The position numbers and the translations under genes were made by a program. 64,000 bases of DNA from Labilithrix sp. (lineage in GTDB: Bacteria > Myxococcota > Polyangia > Polyangiales > Polyangiaceae). Positions 43,917-54,217 of this stretch are shown piece by piece. Position 1 is the first letter of the stretch. Each line of letters begins with the position of its first letter. Under the pieces are notes generated by a model. The model was not told the DNA's origin. It was given only the letters and a program-made list of their open reading frames with translations, and did no database searches. Location: NCBI GenBank assembly GCA_028287035.1, contig JAQBQL010000106.1, forward strand, positions 11,031 to 75,030, in the 5' to 3' direction.

Positions 43917-44828
43917 TCAGCGCGTGACGTCGGCGAGCGTTCGCATGATGCCGCGCTCGACGAGGAGCGGGATCGACGCCGCGGAGCGCGCCAGGACGAC
44001 GCCCATGAAGCCGAGGGCGTTCAGCGAAAGGTCGGCGGGCCGGTCGTCGGCGGCGGGCAGCCCGTGCTCGTGGGTCCGCGGGACGAGCATCAGCCACGTG
44101 CGCGTGAGCAGCAGGTTCACCGGCGCGAGGCGCGGAGCCTCGAGATCGAGGTCGATCAGCGCCGCCGCGTCACGGAGCGCGCGTCCGAGCAGGTCGGCTC
44201 CGTGGTCGGGGGAGCGCGCCTCCACGAAGGCGTGGCGCACGAAGGCGTGACGATACGCAAGGCCCCGGACGACGCCGCGGGCGGGCCCGCCGGCGAGCAG
44301 GCCCTCGATGGGCCACGGCCGGTCGCGCGGCACGAGCTGGAAGTGCTTGTGCTCCTGGCTCGCCCCCGCGAGCGGGCCGCCGTTGTAGAACGCGAGGCCC
44401 GGGGCGGCGTGGAGGAGCTGCGCCAGCGCCACGAGGTCGGCGTTCGTCGGCGGCTCGAGCTGCGGCGCGTCGCGTCGCGTGATGAGCACGACGTGCTCCC
44501 GCATGCTCGGGAACTTGTTGAGGACGATGACGTGCGAGGTCCCGCCGCCGGCGGCCTCTTGGCCGGTCTCCACGTCCGCCACGAACATCGCCGGCTCGAA
44601 CGGCTCGAAAGGGTCGAACGGCACGGCGGCCTTCGCGCCGCTCGACAGGGCAGTGCGGAGCGCTTTCTGCGCGAGGGCCGGGGCGTGCAGCACCTCGAAC
44701 GGGACCCCGTCCTCGAGGACCACCTGCGTCTCGAGCGCGAGCGGGACGAGGGCGCCCGCTGCGAGCGCACGGCTCGAGACGGCGCGCACGTGGTCGGCGA
44801 GCCCGGCCGGGTGCCACTCCATGCTCAT
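43917..44828 (-). CDS. ATP adenylyltransferase (Ap4A phosphorylase) family protein
   Basis: The product has about 303 residues. It resembles the APA1/APA2 family that cleaves diadenosine tetraphosphate by phosphorolysis to ATP and ADP. Visible motifs: 'HVIVLNKFPSMREHVVLITR', the HIT-like catalytic segment GASQEHKHFQLVP, and the family C terminus 'APVNLLLTRTWLMLVPR' with 'SLNALGFMG'. Start ATG at 44828 is chosen; an ATG 6 bases later is equivalent. It is a soluble enzyme, divergent from the gene at 44894. Confidence 0.85.
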   Translation of the reverse strand: MSMEWHPAGLADHVRAVSSRALAAGALVPLALETQVVLEDGVPFEVLHAPALAQKALRTALSSGAKAAVPFDPFEPFEPAMFVADVETGQEAAGGGTSHVIVLNKFPSMREHVVLITRRDAPQLEPPTNADLVALAQLLHAAPGLAFYNGGPLAGASQEHKHFQLVPRDRPWPIEGLLAGGPARGVVRGLAYRHAFVRHAFVEARSPDHGADLLGRALRDAAALIDLDLEAPRLAPVNLLLTRTWLMLVPRTHEHGLPAADDRPADLSLNALGFMGVVLARSAASIPLLVERGIMRTLADVTR

Positions 44829-44893
44829 GGCCGCATCTTCTCTCGTCCGACACCTATGGACAACCTCCGGGGCGGGTCCATCATGGGCGGGCC

Positions 44894-45535
44894 ATGCCAA
44901 GGAAGCTCAGGCCCGCCGGACAGATCGCGTCCCCCAATGGCTCGCTCACGTTCGCGCTCCTCGATGCGGACGCGACCACCGCGTGGGAGCACACCGACCC
45001 CCGGACCTCCGGCAAGAACGAGTTCACCGGACACCCGCGCAAGATCATGGAGGCCATCCAGCACGGGCAGCAGGCGGCCTCGCTGCGCATCGGCAAGCTG
45101 ACGGCGGTGGCCCTCGAGCTCGAGGGGATGACGGGCGTGTGCGACGTCTACCGTCTCGCCGACGACCGGCTCGCGTTCGTCGAGCCGCCGCGCGACTGGT
45201 TCGAGGATCCGGACAACCACGGCGGCCGCCCCGAGGACATCGCGGCGCTCTTCGAGGAGCTGCTTGCCGACGAGCTACCCGTCGACGCCGAGCCGGTGGG
45301 CACCATCGACGTCCCGTCCGGCAAGCTGGCCGCCGTGTACATGTGGCATCGCGACGTGAGCGCAGCGAAGACCGCCGCCGACCAGCTGGCGGACGGCGCG
45401 GTGGCCCGCGTGAAGGACCGCAACGGCGACTCGGGCATCGTGGCGACCCTCCCGCCGGGCAAGTACCTCGTGCATGTCGCGTCCGTCGCAGGCGACGACC
45501 TGGAGGCGGTCGCAGCGTACGTGTCGCCGGCGTGA
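44894..45535 (+). CDS. Hypothetical soluble protein
   Basis: The product has 213 residues, acidic, with no signal peptide or membrane segment. It has mixed alpha/beta character with strands such as 'KLTAVALELEGMTGVCDVYRL' and 'VGTIDVPSGKLAAVYMW', and a closing 'YLVHVASVAGDDLEAVAAYVSPA'. The pattern resembles immunity or phosphate-like small cytoplasmic proteins in myxobacteria, but I cannot assign it. It is divergent from the Ap4A phosphorylase gene (65 bases) and is followed by the tRNA gene on the other strand. Confidence 0.6.
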   Translation: MPRKLRPAGQIASPNGSLTFALLDADATTAWEHTDPRTSGKNEFTGHPRKIMEAIQHGQQAASLRIGKLTAVALELEGMTGVCDVYRLADDRLAFVEPPRDWFEDPDNHGGRPEDIAALFEELLADELPVDAEPVGTIDVPSGKLAAVYMWHRDVSAAKTAADQLADGAVARVKDRNGDSGIVATLPPGKYLVHVASVAGDDLEAVAAYVSPA

Positions 45536-45688
45536 GCGGCGGCGGGTGTGGCGGGTGTCAAACGCAACGCCGCGCGTACGGCGGTGGTGAGCCGAGCCGC
45601 GCATGTCCGCGCATGCCCGCGAGGAGGGGTCCGGGGAGGGAGGCGCAGCTCCCTCCCAAGCGTTCGCCGAAGACGAACCTGAAACCAG

Positions 45689-45761
45689 AGCGGGACACGA
45701 GATTCGAACTCGCGACATCCAGCTTGGGAAGCTGGCACTCTACCAACTGAGTTAGTCCCGC
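45689..45761 (-). tRNA. tRNA-Gly (CCC)
   Basis: A full cloverleaf can be drawn: acceptor GCGGGAC/GTCCCGC, D stem ACTC/GAGT with AGTTGGTA loop, anticodon stem CCAGC/GCTGG with loop TTCCCAA giving anticodon CCC (reads GGG), and T arm with TTCGAAT. The discriminator base is U, and CCA is not encoded. The body closely resembles other bacterial glycine tRNAs. It has its own promoter 12-40 bases upstream. Confidence 0.95.
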
Positions 45762-45772
45762 AGAGCGACGCC

Positions 45773-45801
45773 GTTCTATCGCCGTCGCGGCGCCACGTCA
45801 A
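45773..45801 (-). promoter_or_regulatory. Sigma-70-type promoter of tRNA-Gly
   Basis: On the minus strand, -35 TTGACG (45796-45801) and -10 TAGAAC (45773-45778) are separated by exactly 17 bases. Transcription would begin about 5 bases before the mature tRNA 5' end. Confidence 0.7.
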
Positions 45802-45846
45802 TGGACCGCTGTGGTCCGCCGCGCTGCGGCCGCTACGCTCCCCGAC

Positions 45847-45886
45847 AAAAAAGAAACAGCCCGGGTTTCCTGGGAAACCCGGGCTG
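45847..45886 (-). terminator. Strong intrinsic terminator of the upstream RNA gene
   Basis: A perfect 12-bp stem CAGCCCGGGTTT/AAACCCGGGCTG (45857-45886) with a 6-base loop is followed, in minus-strand sense, by TTTCTTTTTT. This is the only textbook intrinsic terminator I see in the window. It ends a minus-strand transcript for which no sizeable protein gene is visible. Confidence 0.9.
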
Positions 45887-46038
45887 CCCCGGTTTGCGCC
45901 GTCGGGAGCGCTTTTGCTTCCGTGGCGTCGGCCCTCCAATCCGGGGGCGGTAACCGGCGCGCCTCTCGTGCGGGGAACGCGTGGGCTTACCCGATGGCAG
46001 GATCCACGCGCGCGCAGCAGGCGCTCAGCTCGGTAACC

Positions 46039-46080
46039 TTACGTGGCGACTCCCGGATGAGAGCCATTACGTTTATGCAT
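46039..46080 (-). CDS. 13-codon mini-ORF with strong Shine-Dalgarno inside the RNA candidate
   Basis: GGAGGAGG (46089-46096) lies 8 bases before an ATG at 46080, and the frame ends in TAA after the peptide MHKRNGSHPGVAT. Five of the codons are A/T-ending (CAT, AAA, CGT, AAT, TCT), unlike the surrounding GC-ending genes, so the sequence is probably under RNA constraint. It could be a leader peptide, a tiny protein, or a chance ORF with an anti-SD-like purine tract. Confidence 0.35.
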   Translation of the reverse strand: MHKRNGSHPGVAT

Positions 46081-46261
46081 TGCTTGTTCCTCCTCCGGCG
46101 TACCGGCACCCGCGGGCACCGTCATAGGTCGACGGCCCTGCGCGGGCGTTTCCGTTGCGGGCGCTCCAGTTGGAGTGCGCCCATGGTTCTGCGACGCTCG
46201 CGAAGGTGCTCCTTCGGCCGGATGATTCCGGGAGAATGTCCGCACGCCGCGTGACTCATCG

Positions 46262-46290
46262 AGCATAACACGCAGATCCGGGAGCGGCAG
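46262..46290 (-). promoter_or_regulatory. Candidate promoter of the structured RNA
   Basis: On the minus strand, CTGCCG (46285-46290) and TATGCT (46262-46267) are spaced by 17 bases; the -10 matches 4 of 6 and the -35 3 of 6. Its position fits the start of the RNA unit that ends at the intrinsic terminator. Confidence 0.45.
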
Positions 46291-46304
46291 GGGAGGGGCG
46301 CTCT

Positions 46305-46859
46305 TTACTTCGCGTCACCGGTGCGCTTGGCCTTCAGCTCGTACGCGATGTCGCAAGGGAGCGCATCGAAGTCGCCGCCTGCCGCGCTCAGCTGATCGTC
46401 ACAGCTCGACCCTTCGACGGCGGTGAAGTGGTAGCTCATCGTTCCGAGGAACGCGTCGGCCGGAGCGAGGTCGACCGTGGGGTTCGTGGTGACGCCGCTC
46501 AACGTGACGTCGACCACGTCGTCGCGCTGCATCGCACACGCGGCGGTCTTGCCCGCGGCCTCGCGAACGGTCTGCGTGCTCGTCGCCTTCAGCGTGGCGT
46601 GCGAGGCCGCGTCGACGGTCGCCGAGATCGGCCGATCCCCCTGCACCCAGTAGAGGCGCGACAGCTCGTGACGGAGCCGCACGTCGAACTCCCACGGGTT
46701 CGGCGTCGCGCCGCACGAGCTCGACTTCAGCGCCGCCGTCACGTGGAACACGCCGATCGATTGCCCGGGCCGGTAGGGATCGGTGCCGGTGCACGAGGCG
46801 AGCCCGAGGGCCGCCAGACCGGCGGCGATGAACGTCGAACGACAGGTCGAGCGAGCCAT
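46305..46859 (-). CDS. Hypothetical lipoprotein
   Basis: The product has 184 residues. The signal peptide ends at lipobox LASC (C23). The mature part has 'GQSIGVFHVTAALKSSSCGATPNPWEFDVRLRHE' (shortened here to its ends), four further Cys residues and beta-strand alternation, suggesting a small disulfide-bonded sandwich. No family is recognised. The start ATG at 46859 heads a clear signal peptide. The gene ends 15 bases upstream of the RNA promoter, in the same direction. Confidence 0.55.
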   Translation of the reverse strand: MARSTCRSTFIAAGLAALGLASCTGTDPYRPGQSIGVFHVTAALKSSSCGATPNPWEFDVRLRHELSRLYWVQGDRPISATVDAASHATLKATSTQTVREAAGKTAACAMQRDDVVDVTLSGVTTNPTVDLAPADAFLGTMSYHFTAVEGSSCDDQLSAAGGDFDALPCDIAYELKAKRTGDAK

Positions 46860-46953
46860 GGTCTATTGCCTGTCGTAGCCAGGGCCGCCGGTCCGGGCCA
46901 AGTTCAGTCTGCATGCCGACCCCGCCGGACCTCTCGAGCTCGACGAGCCCCAC

Positions 46954-47730
46954 GTGACCGCCTGGGACCGCCGCACGCTGCTGCGCGCGCTCGGCGCGAC
47001 GCTCGTCACGCTCGCGGTGGTGTGGCTCGTCACCGCCGTCAGCGACGAGGGGAACCTGCCCTTCGGGATCCGGGCGGGACGCACGCTGCCGCTGGCGCCA
47101 CTGTGCGGCGCGGTCGGCGCGGCGCTCGCGCTCGGCACGGCGCGGGTCCGCGAGGAGACGCGCGCGCTCGAGGCGCTCGGGCGCTCGCCTGGGCAGACGG
47201 CACGCCCCGCGGCGCTCGGGGCCGCGGCGCCCGCCCTCGTGGTGGCGCTGCTCATCGGCCTCGTGCCTTCCGTCGACGTGACCGGCTTCTACCCGCGGGC
47301 GGCGCGCCCCGGCACGTTCGTGTACTCCGAGATGGACCGGTCCTTCCTCAGCGCGACGCTGGGGACGAGCGTGGACGAGAACGGGGAAATGCACGATCTC
47401 GCCGCTCCGTCGGCAGCGCGCGTGCAGGACGATGGGCTGCCCTCCCACGCGCGCGCGGCTGCCGCGGTCGCCACCGCGCTCGCCGGCCTGGCGCTCGCCC
47501 TGCTCGCGGCGCGTGCGGTTCTCGTGATCAGCCTCGCACGCGAGGAGGTCATGCGGCGTCGTCGGGCGCGCGCGGCGGCGCAGGGGCTCGCGTGCGCCTT
47601 CGCCACCGTCGTCTCCTTCCAGGCGGCGGCGGCGCGGCTCGTACCTGCGACGCTGGCGGTGCTGCCTCCGGCCGTCCTCCTCGCGCTCGTGGCGCTGCGC
47701 TATCGTGCGCGCCATGAGCGAGCCCGCTGA
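46954..47730 (+). CDS. Integral membrane protein, LptF/LptG-like segments
   Basis: The product has 258 residues from GTG 46954. It has about six hydrophobic segments in two blocks (residues 10-95 and 155-250) around a soluble loop of about 60 residues. The first block, with 'PLAPLCGAVGAALALGTARVREETRALEALGRSP', is reminiscent of the second and third helices of LptF/LptG permeases, but the periplasmic jelly-roll they need is absent. I treat it as unknown, with that resemblance noted. The 3' end overlaps the isoaspartyl peptidase gene by 17 bases. Confidence 0.5.
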   Translation: MTAWDRRTLLRALGATLVTLAVVWLVTAVSDEGNLPFGIRAGRTLPLAPLCGAVGAALALGTARVREETRALEALGRSPGQTARPAALGAAAPALVVALLIGLVPSVDVTGFYPRAARPGTFVYSEMDRSFLSATLGTSVDENGEMHDLAAPSAARVQDDGLPSHARAAAAVATALAGLALALLAARAVLVISLAREEVMRRRRARAAAQGLACAFATVVSFQAAAARLVPATLAVLPPAVLLALVALRYRARHERAR

Positions 47731-48661
47731 CGCCGCGCGCGATCTTCCCATCACCGGCAGCTGGGGCTCGGGCCCGGCGACGTGGTCGATCCTGGTCCAC
47801 GGCGGGGCCGGCGACGTGCCCGACGCGGCGGCCGCGAAGCACGTCGCGGGATGCGAGCGCGCCGCTGCCGAGGGCGCGAGGGTGCTCGCGGCCGGAGGCA
47901 GCGCGCTCGACGCCGTCCAGCGTGCGGTCGAGGTGCTCGAGAGCGACCCGCTCTTCAACGCGGGCACCGGCGCGTGCCTCGACCACGGCGGTCACCTGTC
48001 GCTCGACGCGTCACTCATGGATGGCGAAGGCCTGCGGGCCGGCGCGGTGGCGGCGCTGCCGGCCTTCGAGCACCCGATCGCCATCGCGCGGCGCGTGATG
48101 GACGACACCCCGCACGTCCTCTTCGCGGGGGCCGCCGCGGGCGAGCTCGCGGTCGCGATGGGGTTCGCTCCGGCGGACGAGGCCGCGATGATCACCGACG
48201 CCGCGCGGCAGCGCTGGGAGAGCGCGCGCAAACGGAGCGTCGCCGAGAGCTGGGCCGGCGGGACGGTCGGCGCGGTCGCCCGCGACGCGCAGGGACACGT
48301 GGCGGCCGCCACCAGCACGGGCGGCATGGTCAACAAGATGCGCGGACGCGTCGGCGACTCGCCGCTCATCGGTGCCGGCACCTACGCCGACGACGAGCGG
48401 GGCGCGTGCTCGACCACCGGCCACGGCGAGGCCATGATGCGCATCGTGGCCGCCAAGAGCGTCGTCGACGGGATGGTGGACGCCGCACCCGAGGCCTCCG
48501 CGCGCGCGACGTTGTCGCTCATGCACGCGCGAACCGCCCAGACAGGTGGGGTCATCGCCGTCGGTCGCGATGGGACCGTGGGTCTGGCGCGCACGACGCG
48601 CACCATGACCTGGGCACATGCCTGCTCGAAGCCGGACGCGCCGGACGCGTCCGGGGCCTGA
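47714..48661 (+). CDS. Isoaspartyl peptidase/L-asparaginase (Ntn hydrolase)
   Basis: The product has 315 residues. The family's precursor autocleaves before a Thr that becomes the nucleophile; here GGTVGAVARD places it at T184. Other motifs: 'ILVHGGAGDV' at the start of the alpha subunit, 'FNAGTGACLD', 'LDASLMDG', and 'ATSTGGMVNKMRGRVGDSPLIGAGTYAD' (residues about 199-226) in the beta subunit. It hydrolyses isoaspartyl dipeptides and L-asparagine. The ATG at 47714 is preferred; GTG 47705 is in frame. It overlaps the upstream membrane-protein gene. Confidence 0.92.
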   Translation: MSEPADAARDLPITGSWGSGPATWSILVHGGAGDVPDAAAAKHVAGCERAAAEGARVLAAGGSALDAVQRAVEVLESDPLFNAGTGACLDHGGHLSLDASLMDGEGLRAGAVAALPAFEHPIAIARRVMDDTPHVLFAGAAAGELAVAMGFAPADEAAMITDAARQRWESARKRSVAESWAGGTVGAVARDAQGHVAAATSTGGMVNKMRGRVGDSPLIGAGTYADDERGACSTTGHGEAMMRIVAAKSVVDGMVDAAPEASARATLSLMHARTAQTGGVIAVGRDGTVGLARTTRTMTWAHACSKPDAPDASGA

Positions 48662-48672
48662 GGGCTATGACT

Positions 48673-48837
48673 TCAGGTCGCTTCGGGGGGCGCGGCCTTG
48701 CGGTCCATCGCGTCCTGAAGACCGCAACGAAGGCGCGTGGCCTTCTTGATGCGCTTCTTCTTGAGCGGCGTAGCCAGCCACTCGTGCCTCTTCTTCATGC
48801 TCCAGATCGCGCGGTTTGCCATTGCGGCGCGCACCAT
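48673..48837 (-). CDS. Small Lys/Arg-rich basic protein
   Basis: The product has 54 residues from ATG 48837, or 49 from ATG 48822. Its core MKKRHEWLATPLKKKRIKKA is strongly basic, and codon third positions are mostly G or C as in neighbouring genes, which supports coding over the competing frames. It could bind nucleic acid or ribosomes, or be an unrecognised small ribosome-associated protein. It lies between convergent and co-directional genes with no clear Shine-Dalgarno. Confidence 0.5.
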   Translation of the reverse strand: MVRAAMANRAIWSMKKRHEWLATPLKKKRIKKATRLRCGLQDAMDRKAAPPEAT

Positions 48838-48931
48838 GGCCAAGAATCCGCGGCATTGCAAGCGGATCCGCCCTCGGGCAGCGCGTGGAGCGGTCCGCCC
48901 GGGACGGGGCGCCCGTCGCAAGCGCGCGGGA

Positions 48932-49255
48932 TCAATCGGGGATCGGCACCAGCGTGACGTCGAGGCGGAGCGGAGGCATGCCCTCTCTCGCCTCGACGAT
49001 GCGGTCCCACGGGACGTGGCCCGGCGCCTCGACCGACACGCGATGGGAGCCCACCGGGAGCGCGACCCCGCGGCTCATGACGAGCTCGAGCGACCCGACG
49101 AACACGTCGTCGACGGTGACCGACGCGCCCGGCGGACCGCCCTGCATCCGCATCGAGACCACGGGGCGCCGCGGGGGAGGTCCGCACGCGACGCTGACGA
49201 GCGCGAGCGCCGAGCCGAGCGCGAGGCAGGAGGCGAGCCGGCGCACTGCGCTCAC
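48932..49255 (-). CDS. PEGA-domain lipoprotein
   Basis: The product has 107 residues from a GTG overlapping the guaA stop (GTGA). The signal peptide ends at lipobox VAC. The mature part is one PEGA-like domain: '[38 protein letters not shown]' spans residues about 43-80, with PGH in place of the usual PGY. PEGA domains are envelope beta-sandwiches common on myxobacterial kinases and lipoproteins. Coupling to guaA is probably positional only. Confidence 0.75.
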   Translation of the reverse strand: MSAVRRLASCLALGSALALVSVACGPPPRRPVVSMRMQGGPPGASVTVDDVFVGSLELVMSRGVALPVGSHRVSVEAPGHVPWDRIVEAREGMPPLRLDVTLVPIPD

Positions 49256-50811
49256 TCCCACTCGATGGTGGCGGGCGGCTTGCTCGAGATGTCGTAGACG
49301 ACGCGGTTGATGCCGCGCACCTCGTTGATGATCCGGTTCGACATGCGGCCGAGCAGCTCGTACGGGATCTGCGCCCAGTCGGCGGTCATGCCGTCGAGCG
49401 AGCGGACCGCGCGGATCGCGCACGTCTCCTCGTAGGTGCGGTGGTCGCCCATGACGCCCACGCTCTTCACGGGCAAGAGCACGCAGAAGCTTTGCCAGAT
49501 CTGCGCGGGGCCCGCCTCGAGGAGCCCGGCCTCCTTGATCTCGTTGGTGACGATGTGGTCGGCGGCGCGGAGCACCGCCAGCCGCTCCGGCGTGACCTCG
49601 CCGAGGCAGCGAATCGCGAGCCCGGGGCCGGGGAAGGGCTGGCGCATCAGGATGTCCTTGGGCATCCCGAGCGCGTCGCCGGCCGCGCGCACCTCGTCCT
49701 TGAACAGCTCGCGGAGCGGCTCGATGAGCTTCAGCTTCATGCGCTCGGGAAGGCCGCCGACGTTGTGGTGGCTCTTGATGACCGCGCTCGGGCCGCGGAA
49801 CGAGACGCTCTCGATGACGTCGGGGTAGAGCGTGCCCTGCACGAGGAAGCCGGCGTCCTTCACCTTCTTCGCCTCGTCGTCGAAGACGTCGATGAAGATC
49901 TTGCCGATGATCTTTCGCTTCTGCTCGGGATCGCTCACGCCCTTCAGCGCCGAGAGGAAGCGCTCGCGCGCGTCGACCGCGACGAGGTTCAGGTGGAACG
50001 TCTCCTGGAACGTCGCGACGACCTGCTCGAACTCGCCCTGCCGGAGGAGGCCGTTGTCGACGAAGATGCAGGTGAGCCGGTCGCCGAGCGCCTTGTGGCA
50101 GAGCACCGCCGCGACCGACGAGTCGACGCCGCCCGACAGGCCGCAGATGACGTGGGCCTCCTCGCCGACGCGCTCCTTCACGAGGCGGATCGCGTCCTCG
50201 GTGAACGAGCCAGGGGTCCACGTCGGCTCGAGCTTCGCGACCTCGAACAGGAACGAGGCGAGCACGTCGGTGCCGCGCGGCGTGTGCACGACCTCCGGAT
50301 GGAACTGGACGCCGTAGATCTTCTTCTCGGCGTTCGCGACCGCGCAGTAGTCGGTGTTCCCCGACGTGCCGATGGTCTCGTAGCCGGGCGGCATGCTGGC
50401 GATGTGGTCGCCGTGGCTCATCCAGACGTCGATGCTGTCGCCCTTTGCGAAGCGGTGGAAGATGCCCTGCGGCGCATCCACGGTGAGCTTCGCGAGCCCG
50501 AACTCACGCTTGTCGGCGCGCTGCACCTTGCCGCCCAGCAGATGAGCGAGGAGCTGCATTCCGTAGCAGATGCCGAGGACGGGCAGCCCGAGCTCGAAGA
50601 TGCGGGCGTCGACGGAAGGCGCGCCCTCCTCGTAGACGCTCGCCGGGCCGCCGGAGAGGATGATCGCCCGCGGCTCCTTCGCACGCAGCTCCTCGAACGG
50701 GAGCGTGCACGGATGGATCTCGCAGTAGACCTTCGCCTCCCGGACGCGGCGCGCGATGAGCTGGGTGGTCTGCGAGCCGAAGTCGAGGATGAGGACGAGG
50801 TCCTTCGCCAT
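49252..50811 (-). CDS. guaA: GMP synthase (glutamine-hydrolysing)
   Basis: GuaA converts XMP to GMP using ATP and glutamine. The product has 519 residues, as is usual. The N-terminal class I amidotransferase has '[17 protein letters not shown]', nucleophile Cys in '[18 protein letters not shown]', and His-Glu in '[11 protein letters not shown]'. The ATP pyrophosphatase domain has the P-loop '[12 protein letters not shown]', and the dimerisation domain ends with the canonical '[14 protein letters not shown]'. It is preceded by a 38-base gap from the kinase stop and overlaps the PEGA lipoprotein gene. Confidence 0.97.
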   Translation of the reverse strand: MAKDLVLILDFGSQTTQLIARRVREAKVYCEIHPCTLPFEELRAKEPRAIILSGGPASVYEEGAPSVDARIFELGLPVLGICYGMQLLAHLLGGKVQRADKREFGLAKLTVDAPQGIFHRFAKGDSIDVWMSHGDHIASMPPGYETIGTSGNTDYCAVANAEKKIYGVQFHPEVVHTPRGTDVLASFLFEVAKLEPTWTPGSFTEDAIRLVKERVGEEAHVICGLSGGVDSSVAAVLCHKALGDRLTCIFVDNGLLRQGEFEQVVATFQETFHLNLVAVDARERFLSALKGVSDPEQKRKIIGKIFIDVFDDEAKKVKDAGFLVQGTLYPDVIESVSFRGPSAVIKSHHNVGGLPERMKLKLIEPLRELFKDEVRAAGDALGMPKDILMRQPFPGPGLAIRCLGEVTPERLAVLRAADHIVTNEIKEAGLLEAGPAQIWQSFCVLLPVKSVGVMGDHRTYEETCAIRAVRSLDGMTADWAQIPYELLGRMSNRIINEVRGINRVVYDISSKPPATIEWE

Positions 50812-50849
50812 GCGCCTCCGGTAGCACGTGGGCTCCCGCGAATGAAGAC

Positions 50850-53204
<2,355 letters not shown>

Positions 53205-53262
53205 GTCGGATCCAAGGATATAGAACCCCCGCAATTTTCCAGCGGGAAAGTGCGCTCTCGGG

Positions 53263-54195
53263 TCAGAAGCGCGCGCCGAACGCGCCTGCCGCACCGCCCG
53301 CGCCGCCCAGGCCAGGGCCCACATCGAAGTGGAGACCCGACAGCCCGCGCCCCGCGAGCAGCGCGGTCTTCGCGCCCGACTCGGCGACGTGCGGACGCGA
53401 GAGGAACATGTACGTCGCGACGCCGAGGGCGACGATGCCCACCCCGAGCGAGATGTCGGCGACGATCAGCTTCGTGCGCGCGCTGTCGACGTCGCTCTCG
53501 GCGCAGTGGCCCTTGCAGCTCTGGAGATCGTCGACGTCGCTCTTCCCGGTCAGGCCGAAGAGCGCGAAGCTGCCGAGCGCGAGAACGCCTACGCCGGCGA
53601 CCACCGCGGCGGGCACCACCGAGGCCTTCGGCTCCTCGGTGCGGGCAGCGGGCTCGGGCACGGTCGGCGCCGCTCCGCCGAAGGTGACGCTGAGGCTCCG
53701 GTTCTTCTGGCCGGCGCCGATGACGAAGTCTTCCTCCTTCGTCTGCCCTGCGTACTCGAACTTGAAGGTGTGCTTCCCGAGGTCCATCTGGAGCGGCTTG
53801 CCATCGAGCTTCTCGGTGACGATGGCGCCGTCGACCGACACGCGCACGTCGTAGAGGTCCTTCGTGCCCGCCTTCGCGGAGAGCACCACGGTCGGCGCGA
53901 CGGTCTCGAGCTGCGTGAGCCAGTCGAGGCAGTCACGCTTGATGGGCGCGGGGCACACGTCGCGGGCGCAGACGAGCAGCTGCTCGCGCGCGCGCCGGTA
54001 CTTGCCCTCGTCGCGGAGCTGCTGCGCCTGGTCGGCTGCCGAAGCGCACTGCTCGCGCTCGTCGGCGCGGGCCATCGGCTCGGTCGCGAGGAGGCCGACC
54101 GTGACCACCGCGAGGGCGGCGAGCGATGCGGAGGAGGGGAACGAGCCCGGAAGGGAGGACCTCCCGTTCTTCGGGCCGGCGAGCTTCATGCGCAT
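53263..54195 (-). CDS. Kinase-associated-type membrane protein (PEGA-like)
   Basis: The product has about 310 residues. ATG 54195, GTG 54198 and ATG 54189 are all possible starts. A signal anchor is followed by 'QAQQLRDEGKYRRAREQLLVCARDVCPAPIKRDC', a short TPR-like/Cys motif that I associate with proteins next to myxobacterial kinases. Then comes a PEGA-like domain ('VRVSVDGAIVTEKLDGKPLQMDLGKHTFKFE', residues about 117-150). Two hydrophobic segments flank a loop containing CKGHC, as in the protein at 24948 (CKDAAGGGKLC). It probably serves the kinases at 50850 or 54218 in the envelope. Confidence 0.7.
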   Translation of the reverse strand: MRMKLAGPKNGRSSLPGSFPSSASLAALAVVTVGLLATEPMARADEREQCASAADQAQQLRDEGKYRRAREQLLVCARDVCPAPIKRDCLDWLTQLETVAPTVVLSAKAGTKDLYDVRVSVDGAIVTEKLDGKPLQMDLGKHTFKFEYAGQTKEEDFVIGAGQKNRSLSVTFGGAAPTVPEPAARTEEPKASVVPAAVVAGVGVLALGSFALFGLTGKSDVDDLQSCKGHCAESDVDSARTKLIVADISLGVGIVALGVATYMFLSRPHVAESGAKTALLAGRGLSGLHFDVGPGLGGAGGAAGAFGARF

Positions 54196-54217
54196 CACAG
54201 GCTACAGGCTAACCGGG

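Larger units (their letters stand above)
45847..46256 (-). ncRNA. Candidate structured small RNA of about 410 nt, family unknown
   Basis: A minus-strand unit runs from a promoter at 46262-46290 to the terminator at 45847-45886, in the only long stretch without a sizeable protein gene (45762-46304). A long arm is supported by GGTTACC (46032-46038) pairing 6 of 7 with GGTTACC (45949-45955), and GCGCCT (46019-46024) with AGGCGC (45959-45964); an inner stem GCGTGG/CCACGC caps it. The composition is less GC-rich than the flanking genes. I looked for RNase P, tmRNA and SRP RNA signature sequences and found none. 6S RNA or a Csr-type RNA with many GGA motifs remain possible. A 13-codon ORF lies inside it. 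Confidence 0.5.

Noticed and set aside
45536..45688. Hairpins downstream of tRNA-Gly (GGAGGGAG/CTCCCTCC and GTTCG/CGAAC) as its terminator
   Set aside because: Stable stems exist but no U-run follows on the minus strand; not strong enough to list as a terminator.
46097..46266. 62-residue N-terminal extension of the 13-codon mini-ORF
   Set aside because: The strong Shine-Dalgarno directs initiation at 46080, and the extension has no coding-like codon pattern.
53205..53260. TATATCC/TGGAAAATTGC upstream of the kinase considered as a sigma-54 or sigma-70 promoter
   Set aside because: GG and GC are only 6 bases apart (10 needed for sigma-54) and no -35 lies at the right distance.
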